Source of the DNA: Stieleria magnilauensis
GTDB lineage: Bacteria > Planctomycetota > Planctomycetia > Pirellulales > Pirellulaceae
NCBI GenBank assembly: GCA_007753675.1
Contig: CP036432.1
Location: forward strand, 8,496,233 to 8,560,232
DNA length: 64,000 bases
Direction of reading: 5' to 3'
Below the pieces are notes generated by a model. That model was given only the letters and a program-made list of their open reading frames with translations. It was not told the origin of the DNA and did no database searches. Every line of letters starts with the position of its first letter. Positions within the stretch are counted from its first letter, which is position 1. The position numbers and the translations under genes are program-made. This document shows, one piece after another, positions 8,081-14,527 of the stretch.

Positions 8081-8543
8081 CGTCTGACATCCCGACTGCG
8101 ATTGGTGCGTTCGCATTGCCCCCGCCGGATTTCGTCAAATCGCTGCCTCCAGTGATTCGCTCCTGATGTCAAGGTTCGAGAGGTGCGCGGACGTGCTTGC
8201 CGGAAGGATCTCACGCAATGCCGCCAAGCCGCAAAGTTTTGAACCCGCTCCTTTGCGGCTTGGCGTCTTTGCGTGATACTCGTCTTTCTTGGTGCTCGGT
8301 CGACTTGGCCGAACGAGACGAACCGACGCCTTTCGATACCAACGCTGACAACAGACGCCTGGCATGCCGACCGCAAACTGGGACTCTCGATTTCCCTCGA
8401 CGCTTCAGATTGAGTGCATTTTCAATCAGCGATGATGGCTCGTGCTATCGTCGTGGCCGATCCGCGTACCCAAGTGGTGCACCGCAGTCGGCGAGTCAGT
8501 TTGTATTTGCGTTCAGGTTGATCGCGCCGACGCGGTGACCACC
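8081..8543. repeat. Long intergenic repeat, copy B
   Basis: The second copy of the sequence at 6105-6568, begun 17 bases after the stop of the helical-repeat gene. It conserves the terminal inverted repeats (8091 and 8477), the internal hairpin and the right end (gccgacgcggtgaccacc). Spacing between copy starts is 1,976 bases. Confidence 0.75.
8211..8276. repeat. 26-bp-arm hairpin inside repeat copy B
   Basis: Left arm 8211-8236 and right arm 8251-8276 pair at 24 of 26 positions around a 14-base loop. The core cgccaagccgcaaag and the loop length match copy A, while the arm mismatches fall at different bases. Confidence 0.9.
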
Positions 8544-8839
8544 GACGTTGAACTTAGTCGAATTGCTTACCACTGCGATAGTTGATGTGTGGTCACGGAG
8601 GGTCGGGGTTGCGCGTGACTTCAGGCCGCAAGGCTGACGCCAGCTGTTTGAATCCACTTGCCGCAGGTCGTCTGCGTTTTGGTGCAGCAGTCGTCTTGAT
8701 CTCTCGTGGTCCATTGAGTGATCCGCAGACGCATGACTCCCCGTCATTTGCGTCGTGTGGTCCGCGGTGGTTTCCTTTTGTTGAACGACGAATGCGACCG
8801 AACACACGACGCGCCGATCCTGGGGAGTCGAGCGGCTTT
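8544..8839. other. Cassette interior without a convincing gene
   Basis: This stretch occupies the position that holds the membrane-protein gene after copy A. Short open frames exist on both strands, but none has a ribosome-binding site or recognisable composition. It may be a decayed or non-coding cassette. Confidence 0.4.
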
Positions 8840-8866
8840 GGATGTTGGAAGTGCACCTGTGAGATC
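8840..8866. repeat. Short repeat module R, copy B
   Basis: Matches 6945-6971 nearly base for base (ggatgttggaagtgcacc, then tgagatc). It stands about 300 bases after long repeat copy B, against about 380 bases in copy A, which shows that the interiors differ while the borders are kept. Confidence 0.65.
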
Positions 8867-8949
8867 CAAACGTACTGTGTCGGCCTTCCAGGCCTGCGCG
8901 GAAGTTGCAGCGGAAACCGGGCCCTGGCGGGCCCGGCAGTCACTCTGTC

Positions 8950-8966
8950 AGCCCGCTGGGCTTTTT
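8950..8966 (+). terminator. Possible intrinsic terminator
   Basis: A five-base-pair stem (agccc/gggct) with a three-base loop (gct) is followed by five T residues. A second GC-rich inverted repeat (gggccctggcgggcccgg) lies just upstream. The stem is short, and no strong gene precedes it on this strand. Confidence 0.35.
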
Positions 8967-9008
8967 GATCGCAGGGTGGCGGTCACGTCGATCGGATGCA
9001 GGCTCTTG

Positions 9009-9190
9009 CTGGAATTCGCTGCGACCCCGTCCGGGCAACGCTGTGAAGCATTGATTCCCTGCGTTTGACGAGGTGTTAGCGGCAGGGTGCAAGCCCTCCG
9101 GTCCCTCATCGTTCCCGAAACACCGGAGGGCTCGCGCCCTACCGCTAAAAAACGCTTCACAGCGTTGCCCGTCTGGGGTCGTGGAGTGGA
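9009..9190. repeat. Repeat module S, interrupted copy
   Basis: The left part (9009-9034, ggaattcgctgcgacccc and the next bases) and the right part (about 9175-9190, gggtcgtggagtgga) together match the uninterrupted module at 7069-7109. The bases between them are a palindromic insertion described separately. Six bases of the target (cgtccg / cgtctg) appear on both sides. Confidence 0.75.
9033..9170. mobile_element. 138-bp palindromic insertion (MITE-like)
   Basis: The ends are perfect 17-bp inverted repeats (gggcaacgctgtgaagc at 9033-9049 and its complement at 9154-9170). Inside is a second, imperfect inverted repeat of about 26 bases (around tagcggcagggtgcaagc and its partner near 9122-9147) with roughly three mismatches. 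It carries no gene. The uninterrupted site at 7069-7109 and the flanking six-base near-duplication indicate insertion by transposition, presumably with enzymes supplied elsewhere. Confidence 0.75.
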
Positions 9191-9254
9191 TGCCCGAGGC
9201 GTGTGGGCGGATCAAGAACACTTCTATACAACGCTTGGAATGATGGAACCAAAC

Positions 9255-9737
9255 ATGAAGCATCCGGCCACCGTGCGAAAGTCCGGCGAAGGGCGACGGA
9301 TCGGGATCGTCGGCGATGTGTACCGCTTCCTCGCGACCGGGAAAGAGACGGACGGCAAGTACACCACGTTCGAGGCAATCGTCCCTCCGGGCAGCGGTCC
9401 TCCACCGCATATTCACAGTCGCGAAGAGGAGTCGTTCCTTGTCCTCGAAGGCGAGATGACTTTCCAACTCGGCGACGAGCGATTTGTTGCCGGGGAAGGC
9501 ACTTTTTTGAACATGCCCGTCGGCAGCCTGCATTGCTTTAAGAACGAGAGCGACAAGACGGCGCGCCTGTTGATCTCACTCGCCCCGGCCGGGCTGGAGG
9601 AGATGTTCTTCGAGGTGGGGCAGCCACTTTCCGACGAAGCACAGTCGGCCCCGCCGCCCAATGAAGTCGAGATCCAGAAGCTGCTCGAAGCGGCGCCACG
9701 CTACGGCGTCGAGATCAAAGTTCCGCACGAGTCGTAA
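9255..9737 (+). CDS. Cupin-domain protein
   Basis: A 160-residue single-domain cupin from ATG 9255 (MKHPATVRKSG); ATG codons at 9240 and 9243 are alternatives, but the family start and context favour 9255. Motif 1 is PPPHIHSREEESFLVLEG, giving metal ligands His52, His54 and Glu58; motif 2 is NMPVGSLHCFKN with His93, so the metal site looks complete. The protein lacks a signal peptide and is probably cytosolic. Cupins of this size include dioxygenases, isomerases and sensor-like proteins, and the substrate cannot be told from sequence. It follows the interrupted repeat module by about 65 bases. A partial copy of its C-terminal end lies at 12063-12164, showing a past duplication. Confidence 0.85.
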   Translation: MKHPATVRKSGEGRRIGIVGDVYRFLATGKETDGKYTTFEAIVPPGSGPPPHIHSREEESFLVLEGEMTFQLGDERFVAGEGTFLNMPVGSLHCFKNESDKTARLLISLAPAGLEEMFFEVGQPLSDEAQSAPPPNEVEIQKLLEAAPRYGVEIKVPHES

Positions 9738-9945
9738 CTCGACGTCTAACACCTCATCAATGACCCCGGCAACATCACAGGCATGGGGATTCAGCTCAGC
9801 GACAAACACGCGGGGCCATTCAAGCTGGAAGTTGAATGGATCAAGGCACGGAGTGAGCCGGCCGTCTCAGCGACGATGACCGTGTGTCGTGACGTCGCCT
9901 ATGTCATCCCAGATTTTGAGTCCACTCGCTTCCGCAGCATCGACG

Positions 9946-9990
9946 CTCGGCCCCCAAGGAACGGCGCGTCGTGTCTTGGGTCGGATTCGA
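9946..9990. repeat. Inverted partial copy of the sequence before module R
   Basis: Read on the minus strand, this stretch resembles 8795-8840 (shared core acacgacgcgccg, flanked by similar bases). It is an inverted, diverged fragment of the accessory repeat framework. The similarity is short, so the call is tentative. Confidence 0.4.
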
Positions 9991-10542
9991 TCAATTGAAT
10001 TGTTCATGCACGTAGCGTGTTACATGCACAGAATTGGATTCAGCGTCGACGACTACCGAAATGGTCAGGAGTAGATTGCGGTTCGAGTTGTGCCACCAAG
10101 TGGAGTGGGCGGCCCGTCGATTCTCAACGATCCAATCCGGCCCTCCGCTTTTAGGTGACACGAAGCCAAGTTTACCCATCCCACGGGTCAAATGTTCAAA
10201 GAGTTCAGTCAGTACATCACGTGGTGCCGCATCACGCGATGAGCCAACGAGCCTGAGATCGTACGACGAATAAGTGTCTCCATACCACCGCTGGCCACCC
10301 CGGATCACGGAGCGAATGTGATCGTTTCCCGGATGTGTTGCAGATGCACTTGGAGGCAGAACGTGTTCAAAGCCCGGCGGTAATTCTTTCGCGTTGGCAT
10401 CGAGCTTTTCGAGCAGTGCAATGCGTTGGTCCAAAAAACGGTCGAGCTGGTTGTGAGTACGGAACGTCGCATACACGACCACAGGCACGATCACCAGCGC
10501 GGCTAAAAATGCACAGAGCAGGTAGACGGTACGCTTCTTCAT
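9991..10542 (-). CDS. Single-pass membrane/exported hypothetical protein
   Basis: A 183-residue protein from ATG 10542. After MKKR comes a strong hydrophobic helix (TVYLLCAFLAALVIVPVVVY), so it is a type II membrane protein or a signal-anchored exported protein. The remaining ~155 residues form a soluble domain with alternating helices and strands (YDLRLVGSS, VLTELFEHLTRGMGKLGFV, LLLTISVVVDAESNSVHV). I recognise no family. It has no close neighbour on its strand, and its gene overlaps the inverted repeat fragment near 9946-9990. Length, charge after the helix and composition support a real gene. Confidence 0.65.
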   Translation of the reverse strand: MKKRTVYLLCAFLAALVIVPVVVYATFRTHNQLDRFLDQRIALLEKLDANAKELPPGFEHVLPPSASATHPGNDHIRSVIRGGQRWYGDTYSSYDLRLVGSSRDAAPRDVLTELFEHLTRGMGKLGFVSPKSGGPDWIVENRRAAHSTWWHNSNRNLLLTISVVVDAESNSVHVTRYVHEQFN

Positions 10543-10819
10543 CTGTGTGCTCTCCGCTGTGCATTGGCCGACAAACTTGATTATTACCTGTTTAGTTGTC
10601 GTGGTTCAACGGAAAATGGGATTTTTGCTCGAGCGAGTTGAGCAGTGTGGCGGCATCATGCCGGTCGTTCTGCGGCCTGCTAGAAAGGTTTTTCGCTTGG
10701 TTGAAAAACCGAGGGGAAGAGTGGCGACACGCTACCGTGCCACGGCCTTTCGGCTTTCCAGTTGGCACGGCGCCCGATCTGGTCTCGGGTATCGTGGGGA
10801 ACCCAGCGACCAGGAGAGC

Positions 10820-11071
10820 TCCCCCTTTTCTTTTTTTGGCCTCAAGCTTTTCCCTCAGCTGTTGGAGCCGAGCGTCCTGCATAGAGGCCTGAGCCTTGGC
10901 CGAACGTGGTGATTCAAAGGTGTGTTCCAGCTGCGAGCGTACCGTGTTGATTCAGTTGTGAATGATCGTCACCAGAACATCCATCTCGTCGGCAATCTGG
11001 GCGACGAGGACGCGAGCCTTAAGGTGCTTGCGAACAGCCTCGGCTTTCTGCGATGCCGTGAAAGAGCGGCG
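10820..11071 (-). pseudogene. Transposase OrfA-like fragment with nonsense codon
   Basis: Reading the minus strand from about 11071 gives RRSFTASQKAEAVRKHLKAR, then QIADEMDVLVTIIHN, a stop, INTVRSQLEHTFE and MQDARLQQLREKLEAKKRK. This is the helix-turn-helix and leucine-zipper-like region of an IS3/IS911-type OrfA transposase subunit. A TGA replaces the tryptophan codon expected in the H-N-W-I-N motif, a TAA stands just before the first recognisable codons, and the 3' part does not continue as transposase. No terminal inverted repeats were found. It is therefore a dead remnant. Confidence 0.65.
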
Positions 11072-11197
11072 TTATTGTGGTGTTCGGGACATCGGAATCC
11101 TCTTCAGGTGTTGAACTTATCTCACCGAAGGCAAAACTCCAAACTCGTGAGAGGCAAGACAAAAGCGATCAGACCGATACGAGCGGCCCGATCATCG

Positions 11198-11560
11198 TTA
11201 AGGCCACCGGTAGCCATACCCATACGGATATCGTGGGTAAACTTGATAGGGATAGGCAGGATAACCGCGGTAGTAAGGATAGCCACCACCGTAATACCGG
11301 ATGACGCGCGTGGTCCGCGGCGGAATCGTCTTCACCGGGTTGGAGTAGTACTGACGGATGCTCGAATACGATGACCGTAACCCAAAGTATTTGTTGTTGG
11401 CTCGGTGCTCATAGCCGCGAACTTCAGGTGGCGGAGGGATTCTTTGCTCCGGAGTGGTGATTTCGACGACGGTGGCATATTGCGCTTCGGCGACTGGTGC
11501 GTCGGCGAGAGAAAACGCGACAATTGCCGCGCCAACAGTTAGTGCGATCGTTTTCGTCAT
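11198..11560 (-). CDS. Exported Tyr/Pro/Gly-rich protein
   Basis: A 120-residue protein from ATG 11560 with a clear Sec-type signal peptide (MTKTIALTVGAAIVAFSLAD, probable cleavage after AEA). The mature part has a short region rich in Arg, Ser and Pro and a C-terminal tail of Tyr, Pro, Gly and Arg (GGGYPYYRGYPAYPYQVYPR). Such tails occur in small surface or cell-wall-associated proteins; no enzymatic domain is present. It is monocistronic in this window. The mature protein is basic and of low complexity, so homology searches may be uninformative. Confidence 0.65.
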   Translation of the reverse strand: MTKTIALTVGAAIVAFSLADAPVAEAQYATVVEITTPEQRIPPPPEVRGYEHRANNKYFGLRSSYSSIRQYYSNPVKTIPPRTTRVIRYYGGGYPYYRGYPAYPYQVYPRYPYGYGYRWP

Positions 11561-12062
11561 CGTGTGCTCCCCTGAATGGTTCAGTTGTTGGATTGCTGTC
11601 CATCACCAGTGCCACCTATTGCTAACGACATGCCAATTAATGACAACGGACATTCAATGGCCAATTTCCCGGGTAAATTGCCTGCTAATCCATCCGCAAT
11701 CCAGAAGCCGCCCCTGCCGTCAAAATGACAGCAGTCGCGCTCAGAGTGAGACTGAAGCGGGGAAGCTTGCCGGGGAATCTTGTCGGGGGATTCCGCGGTG
11801 GTGGCCCGATCCCTTCGGCAAATCCTATCGCACCTCTCGCAGGACGATTGGCAATGAAGCCAAACGGCAACTCTGCAGCAGTTCGCGGCGAGGCGTGCTG
11901 TGTCCTTGCCATGTTAAAGCCAGAAGGAATCGGTCAAGCGAAGGAAGACTGGCAATGCTCAAGGCACTTGTACCCGATCGCCGTTGCGTCCCGATCCCAG
12001 TCGAGCGCCTTGAGTTTCTCGTTGCGTCGGTTGATGAACAGGAACAGGCTGGCGTCATTGAC

Positions 12063-12164
12063 GTTGGGCAGCCGTTTTCTGACCAAGCACAGTCGACTCA
12101 GCAGCCAGATGAAGTCGAGATCAAAAAGCTGCTTGAAGCGGCGACATGCTACGGCCTGGAATCG
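12063..12164 (+). pseudogene. Remnant of a second cupin gene
   Basis: The frame VGQPFSDQAQSTQQPDEVEI followed by KKLLEAATCYGLE matches the C-terminal region of the cupin at 9255-9737 (VGQPLSDEAQSAPPPNEVEI, QKLLEAAPRYGVE). The metal-binding cupin motifs are absent upstream, where the similarity fades. It is a truncated duplicate, not a functional gene. Confidence 0.65.
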
Positions 12165-12214
12165 TTCCGCCCTCATTGTTTTGCCACTCCTTTCCGAACC
12201 GGCCGCTGGAAATC

Positions 12215-12301
12215 GGTAAGAAGATATCGGAGGTAAGAAAAAGAATCCCCGCTGCGATTCGTCGTCGTCAGCGATTTTCCTCACTCTCAAATCTTCTTAC
12301 C
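12215..12301. repeat. Palindromic intergenic repeat
   Basis: The 87-base stretch begins ggtaagaag and ends cttcttacc, its exact complement, with a partly symmetrical interior (ggtaagaaaaag; gattcgtcgtcgtc). It is a candidate dispersed palindromic element; only one copy is in the window. Confidence 0.4.
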
Positions 12302-12542
12302 CTTCGTCTTGGATCGGCCTGTGGAACGAGAGACCTTGAAGAACGGCAGACACAGATTCCAGTCTACTTCGGAAGCCAACGGTACCATTTGTTTTTTTAA
12401 TTTTGTGGACGGGCGCCCTGAATTTCTTTAATCTTAGACTTTCCAGGAAGGGCTCGGTACGCAGAAAGCGTCACACTTCTCGCGCCGGCTTGTCAATTGA
12501 TGGTTCTTGTCAACACGATCGTAGATTCAAGCGAGGGCGGGA

Positions 12543-13538
12543 TTGAATAGTCAACTCGAGACTGCAGATGCAAGTCACGCGGCGGAATCATTTCTGGAAC
12601 AAGTCCAAAAGGTTCGACAGCAGTTGAAGCAAACGATCGTGGGTCAGGACGCCGTCCTCGATCAGCTGTTGATCTGTGCGTTGACCGGTTCACACGCGCT
12701 GCTGGTCGGCGCTCCGGGGCTGGCCAAAACGCTGATGGTCAAGACCTTGGCGACCGCGTTTCATTGGCGGTACTCGCGGATTCAATTCACGCCCGACTTG
12801 ATGCCCAGCGACATCACCGGCTACGAACTGCTCGGGCGTGATGCATCGACCGGCGTCACCGACATGAAATTCAGACGGGGACCGGTTTTTGCCAATCTGG
12901 TCCTGGCAGACGAGATCAACCGGGCGGCGCCGAAGACGCAGTCGGCACTGCTGGAAGCGATGGCCGAACGCCACGTCACGGTGGGCGGTGAAACACATCC
13001 GCTGGAAGAACCGTTTCTGGTGATCGCGACTCAGAATCCGATCGAACAGGAAGGCACGTATCCGCTGCCGGAGGCGCAGTTGGATCGGTTCATGATGGAG
13101 ATTCATATCGGCTACCCGTCGAAGGCACAGGAGAAAGAAATCGTCTTGAAGACGACGGCGGACCCGGTCGAGATCCCGGAAAGCCGCTTGCCCCGCGATG
13201 CCTTTTTGGAGCTCCGCCGAACCATTCGTGCCGTGCCCGTGCCCGACGTCGTCGTTGATCAAGCGGTCGAGATCGCCATTCGTTCGCGTCCCGATTCGGA
13301 GTCGGCGCCCGAGACGGTGGCAAACTATGTGGCATTCGGTGCCGGTCCGCGGGGCAGTCAAAACCTGGTGCTCGCAGCGAAAGCGCGGGCGTTGTTGGAA
13401 GGACGAACGGCACCGATTCCCGCGGACATTCACGCCGTCGCACTGCCGATCTTGCGACACCGAATCATCTTGAACCACCGCGCGATCGGTGACAATTTTG
13501 GCATCGAATCGCTCGTTGATTCCATCTTGACGACCTAG
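12543..13538 (+). CDS. moxR: MoxR-family AAA+ ATPase
   Basis: A 331-residue protein, the usual MoxR length. The Walker A motif GAPGLAKT is at 56-63, Walker B LVLADEIN at 119-126, sensor 1 ATQNPIEQEG at 162-171, and a conserved EAQLDRF follows. MoxR ATPases act as chaperones that assemble or activate partner proteins with von Willebrand A domains. Those partners follow directly: DUF58 31 bases downstream, then two VWA membrane proteins. The start is TTG 12543 with a G-rich upstream site (gagggcggga). It is the first gene of a nine-gene operon. No transmembrane segment; cytosolic. Confidence 0.93.
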   Translation: MNSQLETADASHAAESFLEQVQKVRQQLKQTIVGQDAVLDQLLICALTGSHALLVGAPGLAKTLMVKTLATAFHWRYSRIQFTPDLMPSDITGYELLGRDASTGVTDMKFRRGPVFANLVLADEINRAAPKTQSALLEAMAERHVTVGGETHPLEEPFLVIATQNPIEQEGTYPLPEAQLDRFMMEIHIGYPSKAQEKEIVLKTTADPVEIPESRLPRDAFLELRRTIRAVPVPDVVVDQAVEIAIRSRPDSESAPETVANYVAFGAGPRGSQNLVLAAKARALLEGRTAPIPADIHAVALPILRHRIILNHRAIGDNFGIESLVDSILTT

Positions 13539-13568
13539 CACGTTTTCCGCTTAGCCCTGGATCATCGC

Positions 13569-14510
13569 TTGTCCAACTTGTCGTCCTCCCACACCCAGCC
13601 CTACGTCAGTCGATTCTTCGACGCGTCCGCGCTGGCCGGATTCGAACAGATGCGTTTTTCGCCGCGTCGCGCGGTCGACGGTAGTTTTAGCGGGCGTCAC
13701 ATTTCGCGCCGTCGAGGCGGGGCGGGCGAGTTCGTCGACTACCGCGAATACTCGCCCGGTGACGATGTCCGTCGCATCGACTGGAAAGCGATGGGGCGGA
13801 TGGGACGCGCGTACCTGAAGATCTTTCAAGACGACACCGATTTGAATTGCACGCTGGTTCTCGACGGCAGCGGGTCGATGGCTCAAGGCGGCATCACGCG
13901 CGGCAGTCGTCAAGACTTGCGCGGCAGCAAATTCGAATGGATGCAACACTTCGCCACGGCACTGTCGCACCTGATCGTGTTCGGTCGCGACGCGGCTGGC
14001 CTGGCAGTCATCGGTCAAGGGCTCGATGACTACCTGGCGCCCAGTTCCTCGCTACAAACGCGTCAGTTGATGCACCACACGATCGAACAGCTCACGCCCG
14101 CCGGTGCGACCGGATTGGCCCAAGGACTCGAGGATTTGTTGAATCGATCGACGCGGCGTGGTGTGCTGGTGATGCTGAGTGACTTCCTGGTCGATTCGAT
14201 GGACGAAGTCGTCGCCCGACTACGGAACTTTCGCGCCCGCGGATGGGAGGTGATCACGCTTCATCTGATTCACCCCGACGAGCAAAACTTGCCCGACGGC
14301 AATGCGTTTCGGTTCGCGGGGTTGGAAGGGGATGGCGTGGTGAACTGTCAGTTGAGCGAAGTGCGTCGCGCGTATCAACAACGATTCGAAGCCCTGGCGG
14401 ATTCGACGAGGAAAGTGCTTTCCGGCACCGGGTGCGACTACTATCGCGTCTCGACGAGCGAGAGCTATCTGGATGTGTTGCGGTCCTTCCTGGTGGTTCG
14501 CGGAGCATAG
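13569..14510 (+). CDS. DUF58 / VWA-like protein
   Basis: A 313-residue protein with the DUF58 signature GAGEFVDYREYSPGDDVRRI followed by DW (residues 51-72) and a metal-ion-dependent adhesion (MIDAS)-like loop DGSGSM at 99-104, with a further conserved DFL segment (MLSDFLVDS). DUF58 proteins are encoded with MoxR ATPases and are thought to be their substrates or partners. The gene is 30 bases after moxR and 17 bases before the next gene. The frame has no ATG near the start; TTG 13569 is the best candidate, and a TTG three codons later is possible. No membrane segment. Confidence 0.9.
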   Translation: MSNLSSSHTQPYVSRFFDASALAGFEQMRFSPRRAVDGSFSGRHISRRRGGAGEFVDYREYSPGDDVRRIDWKAMGRMGRAYLKIFQDDTDLNCTLVLDGSGSMAQGGITRGSRQDLRGSKFEWMQHFATALSHLIVFGRDAAGLAVIGQGLDDYLAPSSSLQTRQLMHHTIEQLTPAGATGLAQGLEDLLNRSTRRGVLVMLSDFLVDSMDEVVARLRNFRARGWEVITLHLIHPDEQNLPDGNAFRFAGLEGDGVVNCQLSEVRRAYQQRFEALADSTRKVLSGTGCDYYRVSTSESYLDVLRSFLVVRGA

Positions 14511-14527
14511 GTGAGGACGTCTCGGCG

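Larger units (their letters stand above)
11561..12542. other. Gene-poor stretch with a cupin remnant and a palindromic repeat
   Basis: No intact gene is convincing over these ~980 bases. It holds a cupin C-terminal remnant (12063-12164), a palindromic intergenic repeat (12215-12301) and, at its right end, the promoter region of the operon starting at 12543, where I could not fix a reliable -35/-10 pair. Confidence 0.5.

Noticed and set aside
8582..8968. Plus-strand frame after repeat copy B
   Set aside because: Cys/Arg/Gly-rich composition without a ribosome-binding site; it crosses module R and a terminator-like hairpin.
6105..9190. Classical integron cassette array
   Set aside because: The modules are much longer than attC sites, no integron integrase is present and genes are not in a uniform head-to-tail array.
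11077..11304. Short plus-strand frame opposite the Tyr/Pro-rich exported protein
   Set aside because: The minus-strand frame has a clear signal peptide; the plus-strand one is low in complexity and lacks a start site signal.
14243..14527. N-terminal extension of the BatA-like protein
   Set aside because: It overlaps DUF58 in another frame; ATG 14528 starts exactly at the BatA N-terminal motif.
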